Assembly (NCBI GenBank): GCA_000469685.2
Contig: LS997566.1
Coordinates: 26,539,932 to 26,603,931 of the forward strand
Direction of reading: 5' to 3'
Length of the DNA: 64,000 nt
Source of the DNA: Haemonchus contortus
Taxonomy: Eukaryota; Nematoda; Chromadorea; Rhabditida; Trichostrongylidae
The notes beneath the pieces are model-generated. The model did not search any database. It had not been told where the DNA came from and worked only from the letters and a program-made list of their open reading frames with translations. Positions 45,479-58,038 of the stretch are shown piece by piece; the stretch's first letter is position 1, and each line of letters opens with the position of its first letter. Position numbers and translations under genes: made by a program.

Positions 45479-47134
45479 CCCCCCGCCGCCTACGTCCTGC
45501 TCTTGACGTCCTGCTCGTGCTGCTAGAAGGAGAAGTGCGGACCCAATTATATTTCTTTTTGACCCCGTACCATTTAGGAAGTTGGGTTAAGTAAGGGAAT
45601 TGTCCCAGACGGTGAGATGATGAGGTATTGGTTGACCACCATCATATAGCTCCTGACTCATCCCGTGAGGTCATCCGCGTACATCAACATCTCTTTGGAA
45701 TCCCATTCATCGAAGTTCTAGCTATGAGGTTAGAGAGGTAAATGAACATTCAGCAGGAATCCTACACACCGTAAACGATTCATCATCAGGCTTTATCCCT
45801 AATCATTCCCAGTTCTTTAGAAATCAATAAGTAGGTGATCAATGGGAAGATGTTGCTCCAATGAGAAAAAAACAGCGCCAGGGACGCGCGAAAGGTGAGG
45901 AGCTGCGGAGAAATCGATACCGGTGTTGGCATTCACCCGAGACGAAATAGCAGTTCCTTCCTTCTATCTTCGTCAAGCGTTCCTTTTGTGATATCATGGC
46001 TTTTCTATTAAAGCACTTTTTTATTCATAGCTTTATAGTGCTCGCAACATTGTAATACTGGTATTTGTTCAGCCCTTGTGCAGTTTCACGTCGTTTATTC
46101 AAATCAGATTCTGTTCCATGGTCAAGTGAATGTGGGAGATTTCCGCTGTCCTTTTCCCTCCTTACTCTATCTGTTCATCAAGATAGCTCAGTATCTACCG
46201 ACAAGTCCAAGCCCTCTTCCACCCACCCACGTTTTTTGTAGGAAGATACTCAGATCAAAGCGAGCAGCAAAGTTTTGGGGAAAACAAATTTCCTTGACCT
46301 CGTCGTCGATCAATAAACACAACTAGCACATCTCGCTAGGCATCAATCACGTGCGCTCAATTCGAATCCACCATGGCGACCCTGGGTGACCCTTGCTTCG
46401 ACCTCTTCGACCGTCGACAACGCTCATGACCTCGCTCCGCTCTGTCTCACTTTGCACTTCTTCGCTTCTGCTTCTTTTTCTCTTTTCTCTGCTTTGATAC
46501 CTTACTGTTTGCAATATTCACACTGCAAATTTTTTGTAACAGGCTGTTTTGATGAAATTGGAAGTTTTTACGAAACGGTTTGCTCTTTAAAATCGAATCT
46601 TTGCACACTTGCTGTTTTTTATCACTGTTATATGATTGGCTCTGAAGTAATCCACGTGGGGAGTAAGTCTAGGGAGCCAATGTTAGTGTGAAAAGTATCG
46701 GGTTCTGCGCCTCCATTCTCCGATCCAGAAATTTCCTGTTTGAGAGGACTAATTTTACCAAGAAATTCAGAGAGACTGGCTTGCTTTAAAACACCACTGC
46801 GTTCAAAAGGGAGTTGAGAAAGGAGTTTTGCTCGCCTTCAAAACGTACAGGATATCTAGAGATATCGAGTCTGGAAGGATCCCCTTGTGGTTATGATCTT
46901 TCCTATTGTGCATTTAGTGCTTTTTTGCTGGTTCAGCTTTCGACCGTCGTTTCTTTGTTTCTTTAGTATGGGCATCAAATAAATAAATAAAACCACGCAG
47001 ATTCCTTTATTTGTCTGTGAGATCTCCGCTCAAATTCTCAGAAACGTCACATCTCTTGCGGATACATCGAAGAATTTTCTGGATCCGGCAAGAATATGGA
47101 CAAGTTCCAGCAAGCAAGTCACTCTGTGACACAA
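45479..47134. other. No gene recognised
   Basis: Short frames at 46078-46326 and 46386-46691 have no recognisable product. No clear repeats. Confidence 0.4.
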
Positions 47135-47265
47135 TACTTGGTACTCGCCCAGGTCAACCAAGCCCTCAGTCTCTCCGGGGCCGACTAGTTGAGGCAGTTT
47201 TGGTTAAGGAGGATGAAACCACTGATATGTACATCGGCTAGGCATCTAAATGAGGGATCGACTGA
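47135..47265 (+). repeat. tRNA-derived SINE, 5'-truncated
   Basis: Body only: CTTGGTACTCGCCCAGGTCA, CCGGGGCCGACTAGTTGAGGC, GGTTAAGGAGGATGAAACCAC and ACATCGGCTAGGCATC. The head is lost. Confidence 0.6.
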
Positions 47266-47923
47266 CTCCATTTTATGCCTCATTATCTATCATCTGAGAG
47301 GGCTGTGAGAAATTTCCTATTCAATGTTATCGTATAAGCAGTGATTTCGTATCAGGATTTGACTTCATGAAGAGTGAAGGAACAGTAGGCCTTTCATAAG
47401 CTTTCACAAAGAAAAGCTATTTCTGTTCTTGTGCTCCAAGACATAGTTGAAATGAAAGAAACATGTGGGTAATCAGGAGCTCTTGTTCCGAAGCGCGACT
47501 CAGTTCCCAACAGATGTGTGCGATGGGAAACGAGTCGCGAGCTGTCAGTGTGCGCTATTAAAGATCATCTCGTTTTGTTCAGGAAATTCGACTTTGCAGA
47601 GTTTTGCAGCACCATTTACCTTTAAATACAAATCACTTAACACTGTTCTAAGGTGGAGCATCATATTATTGATTGTTATGTAGTTTTGTATACTCAATAG
47701 TAACAGATTATATGTTCTCTGTTCTGAACATCAAATATCCTTCCATTGGATGAGAACCTCTATAGTCGATGTTGCCCTCGATGAGCGTTGCTATCCGCCG
47801 ATCAGTTGACCGCCGACTTTCGCTGCAATTGATTGACTCCTTGTTTTTCTCTCGCGTGTAGGCTCGTTCCCCGATAGCCTTCGTCTGCGTTTTTTTGTAC
47901 ATAATTTCATCTCTCATTTTCAG

Positions 47924-48215
47924 ATATTAAGATATCTCCTCAAAATTGCCAATCTGTTCGCGGGTGCCACTTCAACCCTCAGGAACAAGGTAATTTCGTC
48001 TTAATGCTTTTTTGCGTTACTTTATTACAATTTCTTTGTTCCCTCGCTTTTGCCACTATTTCTTCTTAACTTTACTAAAAGAGCGAGAACTTTACGACGA
48101 TGATTTCTATCATGTGTTCGGCCACATTTTGTTGTGTTCGGCTATTAAAGTCGCCGAAGAGATGTTAGCGCTCCTGCTGGCGGGATTCATGCTACTGTTT
48201 GGTGCTTTCTTGAAG
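47924..48215 (+). CDS. Two-exon fragment of an unrecognised membrane protein
   Basis: Exon at 47924-47989 after ttttcag, donor GTAATT, reading IKISPQNCQSVRGCHFNPQE with two cysteines. Exon at 48082-48215 after actaaaag, donor GTTTGT. The phases agree (one leftover G plus AG makes a Glu codon). The second exon reads ELYDDDFYHVFGHILLCSAI and then AEEMLALLLAGFMLLFGAFL, a membrane segment. Neither a start codon nor a stop is included, so further exons must exist on both sides. I do not know the family. The intron, about 92 bases, is normal for nematodes. Confidence 0.35.
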
Positions 48216-48690
48216 GTTTGTATTTGAAAATAAAACTGCTTTGAGGGCCTGGATGCTTGAATGTTAGTTTTTAATATTCTACTTCAATATTCTATTAAGA
48301 TTGTTCTACTTGACTATTTTAGCTAATATCAATTAGAGTTCCAGCTGTGTTAATATTTACCTTGTAATAATAAAAGTTGAATGAGAATTCGAATATGCGT
48401 ATCTCATCGTGATAGCCCCTTTTTTACATTGCAGATTTCTTTCACATTTAAGACTTTACGGAATTAGCTAGCTCAGGCTATCTAATTCCACCGTGATCAT
48501 TTTGAGAGCGGAATTTACGTAGTGCTACTCATTCATTCAAAATTCGTTTTTTTTTTTCAAGCACTCTTTATCTGACCAGCATGGCATTTCTGCTTTGCCA
48601 TCCTTTTATAGGTAGTCACTTGAGCAGTGCACTTCTCTAGAAGCATATATAGCCAATACAGGTTTAAACCGCTGCACGGTTGTGTAGCAC
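48216..48690. other. No gene recognised
   Basis: AT-rich; may be intron or spacer of the neighbouring candidate genes. Confidence 0.4.
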
Positions 48691-48739
48691 AATTCAAGCA
48701 AAAATGAGCTTACTATCTTTTATTTCTTTTCTTTTCAAT

Positions 48740-49639
48740 ACTGTTGCAAATATGACATGGAGTGTGTGTGTTGGGAAGCATCTTAGTTCCACCGGTTCCA
48801 TAAAATTTGTAAGGGTGTGATTATATATGACGACAAAATTTTCTGTGGTTTCTAGCTTGTATTGTTCCTCTATTATGTCTTGCTGATGGCGCACCTTATG
48901 TGCATAATAAATAATTCATGGTAGAAAGAAGCATTTGGTGTCATAACTGGCTCTGCTCTATCACAATATTCTTCTTGCTCCTGTTTATGGGATGTTTTCA
49001 GCCGCCTCAATGACCACCTACCTTTTTTTATCTATTGTTATATTACTTGTTTGCTTGATGAAAGGGAGCATTTTTACATCTTTTTGGCATACAACTGTCT
49101 TCAAACCAAACCGCACTTTGTGAAGGCAACCAAGACAGTCGAGTAGCGTTTGTGAAGCATACTTTCTCACTATTTTCCTTCCAATGAATTCTATTCGGCG
49201 GCTTACTTCTGTCGCAGAGTGGTTTCGAATTTGTAGGACCATAGGCTCACTTGATGAACCATTTACATGGAGACTTAATCGAGGACTACTAAAAACCAGT
49301 AGTTGCGTGCGGATTTCAAACTGTTCGATGGGGAAAGATGTGATTTGAACATGGTCCAGCACTGAGGGATTATACACAAGCAACTGAAACACTCATTGTA
49401 TTCTCTCTTTAATAGCTGAATGAGGTGTGTTTCTACCATCTGAATCTGAAGCGATAGATTCGATAAAGGAATATGGATACTTCCCAATTTTCCCTTTGCC
49501 TCCCGTAAAAGCCGAAGAAGTAGGCGATTGAGCATAGGAGGAGAGCGTTCAGGGAACCAGTTTTGGAATTCCACCGAAGAGTGTTTTTCCTCCATGACTG
49601 ACCGTGCCTCACATGTGAAAGTTTTGTAGAGAAGTGAGC
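48740..49639 (-). CDS. Three in-phase exons of an unrecognised protein
   Basis: Minus strand. Exon A 49639-49437 (after gttcag; 203 bases) holds KTFTCEARSVMEEKHSS and PPMLNRLLLRLLREAKGKLG. Exon B 49383-49207 (after gtgtttcag, donor GTAAGC; 59 codons) begins LLVYNPSVLDHVQITSFPIE. Exon C from 48894 (after cacataag; end uncertain, about 48740) holds ENFVVIYNHTLTNFMEPVEL. The A-B junction is phase 0 with a 53-base intron, and B-C is also phase 0. Exons B and C share a pattern (hydrophobic-VYN, then V, then a FP pair) that recalls the beta domain of GH38 alpha-mannosidases, but exon A does not support that, so no function is claimed. Confidence 0.4.
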
Positions 49640-49729
49640 CTGAACAGTTGTTGTCTGCTGTTTGTTTGTGATCTTAAGTGGAATATAAAGTCTCGTTGTA
49701 TTGCAACCCTGCAAAAGGGTACATTTTAG

Positions 49730-51600
49730 CTCATGTTTGACCCAGTATGGGTGGGAAAGAGAAAATAAGATGAGCTATGCAAACGGGTTTCTTTGCTTTC
49801 TTGTTTTATTGCGTCCAATTTCGTCTGGCAACGTGGCCGAAGTGCATCTTTTCTAGTTTGACTTCATAATTATTGGTTGGAGCTATTCCTTTGTTCTACG
49901 GAATTGAGCTTGGTTCTTGATTCCATTGGAAATGTCAGCAGTCTTGAAAGTTGGTTATAATTATGTAGTGCTCTGATGAGTTTTTTTTTTTACTTTTTAC
50001 TGTCAGGAAATCGGTGTGATAACACTGCGTTCAAAAAAAAACTTATAGTCACTCTATTAAGTTAATCGACCAAAGAATTATCATAAAAAAGCTCAGTCGT
50101 GCGACAAAAAAACTTCCTTTCCCTTTTCTGGTCAATTTTTTCGGATACTTCTTATCCTTCGAGAAATAATTCAGATGTTCCGCCTCTGATTATGATGTTT
50201 ATTAAATACTAAAAGTAGCAAGAAGCCTAAGCACTAAAAGGAGATAAGCCTAACACTAACCTATGTAGTGCTGTAAATCATTGATGTCATTATTCGCTGG
50301 GATATTATCTTATTTCTTGACTTCTGCCGTTAGCTTTGCGGTGTGTGATCGTGACTTTTGCGTTGCCCATTTTTGAGAGCAAGAATATTTTTGTGCACTT
50401 GCCGCAAAAGCATTTTTCTGAAGATAGTCCAATTAAAGGGGTGGATTCTCTGGCTTACCTACATTAAACCATGCTAAACTAATTATCATGCATTTTGATG
50501 CGAACAACCGGGTCCTGCTTTTTTTGTGAGTTAAGTAAAGTAAGAAGCAGGTCGCCTCAATATTGATCAGCGGGCTGCATCAGCTTCCGTTCCGTCAATC
50601 TACGCGCTCCGCTTTTTTTTGCTCTAATAGGTTATAAAGGGAAGGAGAAGGTTGTCCCAAAGATCGATCAATGATTTCCATATACTTCCTAACGTCACAG
50701 AACAGATGGGGGTGATTTATCCATAGAAAAGAAGTAGCAGAAAATCGTGTTCACACAACTGAATATGGAATGCCGCTCATTCTGATGAATTGAAATGTAT
50801 TGGAGCTGTCATGCTTCAGTGTGCTCTTCTCCACGTATTGCACATCATGACAGCTTCTTTTTCAAAATAGTTTGCTTTCATTCTGTCTGTATCAGGCCAT
50901 ACTAAATGGAACGCGTTTCTGAGAGAACCCTGTTCGCTGGATGAAAAAAGTGAAGGATTAGTTCGGTTGGAATGGGACTAGAGAAGCGCATGAGAACAAA
51001 GGAGAAAATTCTTTTAATCTCATGTAATAAACCTTAACCTAATCGCATGTGACATATTGATCTTAGATGCCACATACTACATTTCAATTATTTCTCGGAT
51101 TTACGCGTAATCTTGGTGCACACAACGGGAAAATTTCACGATGTCTAGGCTCTAAATGTTTGCGAATCCATAGAAATTTGATTAGAGGCTTCGTTGAGAT
51201 GCTTGTTATCGTTATTAGCTTGTCGTGTCGCCTTTTCATTGCAATTAGAAGCCTTCTCGTCTTTACACCGCTTCATGATTCGTTTCATGCTCTTTCATTC
51301 GAGTTTTCAGTACGTTCAATTTACATATGATTTCCTTGATGTTCCCGCAAATTTCCTATCTCAAAGGCAGGGCTCACGATAAAAATGGTTACTGAGTTCT
51401 TCCCTCAGGAATACTCAGTAGCCCCCAACGGTAATATAGGGACCTCCCCCCCCTCCCCCCAATTCGACGTTTAGGACATAGTGGAAGCCCCCGCGTGGCC
51501 TTCCCGCCCCTCGATCGAGTCACGTCAGCCCAGTGTCGGGGCGATACAGATTGCAATTATTCGTTCTAGGACCCACACACAATCGGGTGGTCGCCGAGTG
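49730..51600. other. No secure gene; C-rich tract at 51443-51465
   Basis: AT-rich with short frames. Just before the candidate gene at 51601, the stretch 51440-51600 is GC-rich with a C run, which could be a promoter or 5' UTR. The phrase AGGACCCACAC occurs at about 51569 and again at about 51784. Confidence 0.4.
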
Positions 51601-52058
51601 ATGAAGCAACGTTTTTCTCCCATTTTTCCCTCTGTTATTCTTTTTGCTGCCGCAATCCCTTATTTAAATTACTACCCCAAGATGCTGATAAAGGTGAGCT
51701 ATTTTTGCTGTTACTAGGGTTTTTTGTTTACTTATGCTTATAGGTGAATGAATTTTTGCTTACCGTAGTCAGCTGTTTGCACCAGGACCCACACGTACGC
51801 ACTGACACGCATTGTATAGCTCGTCCAAACGCCCCATTATCCTTCATTCTTCTGATTTCAGTCTCGTCCAGCCCCCTTGTTCACGATTTTTCGAAACATT
51901 TTTTCACTTTGTAAACACCTAATCACGCAGTTATTTCGCACCACTATTTTCCAACCTATCTTCCATTGTTCGTCATTATCTGGATTACCCAAAATTATCG
52001 TGGACTGTGCCTTTAACCATAACGAACATTCAGAACGATGCTACTCTGAGTATCATAG
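51601..52058 (+). CDS. Hypothetical protein, first two exons
   Basis: Exon 1, 51601-51693, starts at ATG and encodes 31 residues with a hydrophobic stretch (FPSVILFAAAIPYLNYYP), possibly a signal peptide or anchor; donor GTGAGC. Exon 2, 51862-52058, follows ctgatttcag and stays open for 65 codons (FTIFRNIFSLCKHLITQLF, then IIVDCAFNHNEHSERCYSEY) to a GTGAGC donor. Phases match (0 to 0). Exon 2 ends in phase 2; I could not find a convincing third exon. The product may be secreted or membrane-bound. Family unknown. Confidence 0.4.
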
Positions 52059-54360
52059 GTGAGCGCGATTAAGGATAACTTTCAGGTTAAGAAATTGTTT
52101 TTCATGTTGTTCTCCGGGAACCACTCTTGTAAACTTCCGTCAACGATATTAACCACAACATCGTGTTATATAAATATCGTATTTTTGGAGCTATTTCTTT
52201 TCTCTTCGCAACCCTTTTCTTTTCTTTCCACACAACAGTTGGGTTCCGAGGTCGTTTTCGCTCAAGCTGCGTGATCATAGATTTTTTAACTCGTCTAATT
52301 AAGTGAAACTGTAGTGAGTACCGATTTGAAGCTTGTTTCTGGATGTATCGCTATGCAGGTTGACTGGTGGATATCGTGAATGAATAGTTGTATAATGAAG
52401 GTGGAGAGGAGATTTTTAGTGTAGTTGACTAGTAATTGTCAATAACGGATATCTCCCCTCTTCTAATTCGAATCGGTCCACCTACTGATTTAATTTGATT
52501 TTTTATCAGATTAAAGCTATATATTATATTGTACTCTGAATAATAGATTCGGCCTACTCTCACTTCAGGCCTATTCCGATAGAAGTAGCTGTAGTGAGCC
52601 AATGAAAGGTGCAGTGAGGTTGCTGATCCTGAACAATCCAACTTCTTCCTCCCATCTCTACATGGTTTTTTACTCTATTAAACGCTGGCGATGTGATATA
52701 GTTGGTCTTTGTTGCTTTTTTTTACCTCTAAGGTCGTAGAAATGTCACCAGCCGTTTTTTTTTTTTTGGATTTACACCAAAATAGCTTCTGATGCTACTC
52801 AAAGCGAGTCGCTCATGTTGCTTCTAATTAACTGGGTTTTTTTTATCATGTTTGTTAAACTTTTGATGACGTTTACCGATTTTCTGTACTTTCAAGTTTC
52901 ACTTGCTTCTTGTTAGATGCCCTTGCAGCAAATCTTGCGGATGTTCCAAATCTGCGATAGCAAACGTGATATCGTCTGCTGATTCGATTTCAAGCGTATT
53001 CCTCACAAACTGCCGATGGCACAAAGTTTATACTTCTTCTATACCAAAATTCTTTCTCTTATCAGCCAAAAGGAAGGTCTTTCTTTTGTGGGCGCATCCG
53101 AGGAGGCTGCGGCAAAGCGAAATATGAGGCATGAGACCGGGATGTGAAAAATTTCCCTGTCCTGGCCTTCCCTTCTTCCTGCGATTGATTGAGGGAATGA
53201 TTTTTCTCTCCATATGAGGCCAATACTGCCCGATAATTTCTTTTATGTTGTCTTCTTTTTTTTCCTCATTCACGACAGTGTTGTTCTATGATAGTTCCAC
53301 GACCTTCGGTTCACTAAATGTTCCAATTTGATTCTTTGTTCTTTGCTCCGTCATCTTTATGAAGTTTTGTAGAAAATTACCAGGAGGGAGTAGCGGATAC
53401 TCGTCGAGGCTAATGATATGTCATGGTTGCTTTGTTTCTGCCCATTGAACTCACATATCGGCGTAAGGTGCTGCCCACATAAAAAGAATCACGGAATTTC
53501 TGGGGCGTAAAATCGTACGTTAAGCTGCTAGCATTAATGGGTATCGATCTTCCCATTCATGAAAATCGTGGAATGGCGGCCCGATAGGGTGAGTCAGCCA
53601 GTCGATATGTGCCTAATCTTGAAAGTGGATACCGTTATTCCTCAGTTGTCCAACTACGGATCGCGTTTATTCTTTGAAAGGCTCTGTGGCTCGAATATTT
53701 TTGATCGTGCGCATATTCGAATGCAATTAGAGCACCTTGCGTTGGCCTTTCAACGTTGCTGGTTTCACTGCTGGCCAGACCATTTCACCTGACTATTCCT
53801 CCACCCACCCTAATAATAAATTCGATACGCCTTTCTCTTCCTGTCCTACCTCTGCTGCAATCAGATCTCTAGCCCCTGTTTCTGCAAAGTGTAATGCTGT
53901 AGATAAGGAACCATTATACAGGTCCTTTCAAGATTCACACCTCTTGCCATGAGCATTCAGCGTCACGACCCACCTATGATTTCAAGTGTGAATTGTTTTT
54001 TTTTCATACAGAGCTTTGAACTTTTTCTCTAGTAGCCGAACTCTCGCAAAACATGTTTACTGGGCTTCGTAGTATTTCCCTTTATTTCTTTATGCAAATG
54101 CAGTAAAGACAAAGCGAGCTTGATTGCTGGATAGGCTGCAGTGTCCCCTCCTCCTTTAGCCATCATATGAGCGCATGTAAAAAAATAAAATGGTTCAAAT
54201 GATACGCGGAAGATCCGCTGTCAAACTCGCACTGAGACAGTGATGAATGAGGCTGTGACCGGCGTATCGAACTCAGTGTCAAGTGACTCCTTACACACCT
54301 TTTTTTAAGAACAATCATGTAACACTTTTTAACTTTTTCTTAATAATCCAACGCTCGCAG
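52059..54360. other. No secure gene
   Basis: Several frames of 60-80 codons on both strands (52903-53273, 53559-53952). Some read like protein (minus strand near 53390-53300: LLPPGNFLQNFIKMTEQ), but stops break every chain I tried. They could be decayed exons. T tracts at 52756-52768 and 54000. Confidence 0.3.
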
Positions 54361-54626
54361 TGGGCGCATTCATAGTAGGTGCATTTTTATGCAGGTACTT
54401 GTGTAAAAGCGTACTACTCTGCGTTAGGACCGTCTGCAAGGAATAGTTACAGTACCGCTTCTCTATGTAGTGGTGTTGCATCAAATGCGACAAATTTAAG
54501 AGAAAAAAAGCGGTTCTGTCACAATTCTTTGCAAACGATTCTGACGCAGATCAGCGTGATTTTACACAGATATATGCGTAAAAAGCACCTTTTTGGGTAA
54601 AAACGCATCTACTATGAATGCTCCCA
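54361..54626. mobile_element. Foldback (MITE-like) element, second family
   Basis: The left end TGGGCGCATTCATAGTAGGT and the right end ACTATGAATGCTCCCA are inverted repeats; pairing continues inward for about 40 bases. The centre is not coding, and the 73-codon frame at 54379 lies inside the element. The TTCATAGT core resembles the GC-rich family at 38-45 kb, but the rest differs. Confidence 0.75.
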
Positions 54627-57600
54627 GCGAGCGTTCACGGCCGAAGGTCGTTAGTTATAGGCGCTGCGCTGCCAATTTTTGAAGCGGGTGCTGTCTAAAC
54701 CTATTAAAATCATGATACTGAAGTACCGACCATTCGTGTGTATACCCTATTATTTGGTTGCCCTGTTATTGAATAGAGCTGTTATGAATCTGATCACTCA
54801 CGTTATAAGTCGATATTGATGGCTACGGCAATGTTGGTGCCTTTGCAGTATAGTTGGTACTGTCGCTAACACCCCTAGCTATCCTCTGAACTTCCTCACA
54901 AATGTTACGATATCACTTTGGAGAGGGATCACTTTATCATTACAATAATCATGGGATTCTTACGGACGGTGAGGTAGGCAAATGTGCAAACCGTCAGGTT
55001 GACATACAAACCAACACAAAGTAATTGTTTTATGTCTAGGAAGACAGTAAGGTACTCGTAGTGAATCAGTCCCAGATTTCAATGAATTCAGAAAGATTTG
55101 TCTTCTACTATTATTTGGAACAATGGAATTAAATCACCCCAAGGATATTAGTTAGTCATAATTTTTGTCTTCTCTTTAAACCACACCACATTCAGAACGC
55201 TATATGTTCACACAACAGGTATAAATTCCAGGAGACCGACCTACATAGAAATTGGCTTACCTGAGGCAGTACGTTTTGCAGAACTACAATTTGCTGGCTC
55301 TAAAAGCAGTGAAAAGCAGGAAGTAGGCCTGAGGCAGCAAGCATAGAATAGGGTGTCGAATTCACTGTAGTAATGGAGAACGGAGGATAGGGCGAACATT
55401 AGTGGAAGACCGCGATCACAGTTCCATATGACTGGAACTCGCAACTCTCCAGATGTTCACTGCCGAGTACCACTGAAAAAGTGATCATAGGGTGAGAATG
55501 TGGCGCAGAAGAGGGGCGAACTCTGCTCAGCTGTGCTCACATGCGTTTTCCCTCGTTCTCTTGCCCTTCTCTGGGCCCCCTTAGCAAGATAATTTCCTAA
55601 GATGCTAACCCCTTGCAGAGATCAAGTAGTCGTACACACGCAGGTCTTCTCCGGTTTGTCATGACTCCTTCACATAGTCGGCATGCCATGCTTGTGACAT
55701 CACCTTTTACTGCATGATCCGTCATAGTTCGTAAAATTCGTGAAGTAGCCACCTTCCAATTACTTTTTTTAATAACTGAGAAATCGAATTAGGTCATCGT
55801 CTTCAGCTCCTTTTTACACCATCTGTGATTTTATGGTTTGAGCCTACTCTTGGGGAAGTTGTCAATATTGATCTTGTGTGACCAGTATCCCATTCTTGCT
55901 TAATGTGACTTTTTTTTCGTAGTAGTAGCTTTCTCGATTCTACTCTGTCCGTTTATAGTTCCAACAGTGAACGCATACTTTTTTCAAAATTAGTTTATGT
56001 TTCTCAAAGAGTTTTGAACGATAAGAGCTACTAACTGATCTTCATTGGTCGTAATGGCACGCTCAATGTTTCCTCATCCTCTATTTTGGAACTTAGCGAG
56101 CTTCGAGGGTTATTGGATCTGCATACGATATATCTATGTGTCTTCCTTGTTTGTAACTCATTTATTTGTTTCCGGTGTTTTCGTTCTTGAATCTGTCACT
56201 GGACGAGCACCTTTTTGAGTAAAGCATCGCAGGAACTTTCCTTACTTGAATACATCTTCACCTGTTCCTTAGTGATTCCAATAGATGAACACTTTTCATT
56301 TATGAAAATCGTCTCTAGGGTGCAAATCAAGGGTGTTGAAAACCGCGCTCTGCAGATTACACATGCTAGATTACTTTTTTATGGTCGCTTTCGCGAGCGA
56401 TTTGGAGCTGAATAGCTTAACTTGGGCGTGGGTGTACTTATTGATATCATGCATTGTTTTCATCTCTTTTTTACATCTTCCATCGATATTTTTTGCATTT
56501 TATGGTATGTCGTCCAGCAGTACGCTTATTGAAACCGTTGATGAGAAGGAATTTCGGATTTTAATTTTTTTTTATTCTCAAGCCTTTAGTCTCGGTAGTG
56601 TGGAATGCTTTCTGGGAGTTGCGCGATGTAAATCGATCGCATGCAGACACTGGTTTTACTGAGTAAGGGAAGCCAGTTAAGCTTCTCCTCTTTACGCATT
56701 CATTTCTAGAAAACATTTGCTCATCTCCAGTATGAAAATTTTCCTTTTGATTTGCTAAATACAAGAAATATCCGCATACTCGTAGATGTAAACTACGATC
56801 ACTGAACATTTTGACATTTATGTTTTTTGTAATCTAGCTGATAAGCAATGCGAGTGCTGCAAATTTTGGCATACGACTTATCGATGAATCAGCATTACGC
56901 AGCTACAAATTTGATGCGATGTTTCCGATCTTCATCAGTTTTTTTGTTCCATGGGTTGCTTTTCGATGTCAAATTTCCTTTCACTAGGGAAGCCTACGTG
57001 GTTACGATTGGATTGAATAAAAATATCAAAGTTCCAACGGAAGGTGTCAATTGGGTGCACGATTCGAGGCCCCCTCTTCATCTTCTGATTTCCGAAGGGT
57101 TTTGTGTGTGATTTGTCCACAACCTCCAGCTATTTTGAGAACGCATCAGAATTTTGTTTCTTTGGACCCGAGGCAATGCAGGATCAGTGTTCAATAGAGG
57201 TGAGATCTAGAAGAAGTGACGAATCAGCAAACACCTGTAGACTACGTCTCCAAGTTATTGTTTATGAATTAGCTTTCCTAGGCACGGACATGTGCCGTTG
57301 TTGAAGCTACTTTGCCATTCCCCATCTTTTGAGAGTGTTCAATTTTTAATCGTTTGCACCTAATCACAGTAAAGCATCAACTTTGCAATAACTTTTTTTT
57401 CGAGATCGTCCTTGACCGAAATGTGTGCAGTGTTCATCCAATTACAATCTGTGTCCTGTCACTGTTACGTATGTTTCTGAATTAACAGAAGCTCTGCTTA
57501 GCTTTAATATGCTCTTCGAGTGAGGGATTAAGTTGGAATTATTCGTGCACTCACTTTCTTGAACTCAAAGGCTAAAGTGCAATGCGTCCATTGCATCTCG

Positions 57601-57897
57601 CGTTCGTGGTGCAATAGAAGTTGATTGAGTAACGCGATGAGCTGCTACTTGGTATATAACGACTTCTTGTCGTGCTCGAGAAGACGGGATTTGGCTCTTC
57701 ACTGAGATTGATTCTCCTTCGCGACAGAGAATTATAGAGCAGAATTTCATGCCAAGAATTCTTCTGTAGAACTTGTTTTTTAGGGACAGTCCATCAATGG
57801 CTCTAGCTTGTCAAAGAAGAGTTGTCAATCGTAGCTCAAATCTTGACTGGTAGCAACTGTTCTATTGTAGGCAGTGAAATCATCTGCGACGTCTTAG
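54627..57897. other. No secure gene
   Basis: A 109-codon plus-strand frame at 56333-56662 has two hydrophobic stretches (WVYLLISCIVFISFLHLPSI), and frames follow at 56848-57111 and 57104-57304. These could be parts of a membrane-protein gene, but I found no in-phase exon chain. Confidence 0.3.
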
Positions 57898-58038
57898 GTG
57901 AAGCCCGCCGTACCTTGCTTTGTTTTGGTAAAACATGAGACAACAAACAAGACGCATGAGAAAAATTGCATGAACGTTAAGATTGACATAATTTTATTAA
58001 CGGGTATCAGGCGCTACATCCAAGATTTTTTGATGATG
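57898..58038 (+). CDS. Candidate internal exon, 47 codons
   Basis: Open between the acceptor gacgtcttag and a strong donor GTAAGT, 141 bases, phase 0 at both ends. It reads KPAVPCFVLVKHETTNK and then VKIDIILLTGIRRYIQDFLM. No neighbours that join it were found. It lies 776 bases upstream of the B56 gene's first coding exon and could belong to another gene or be chance. Confidence 0.25.
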
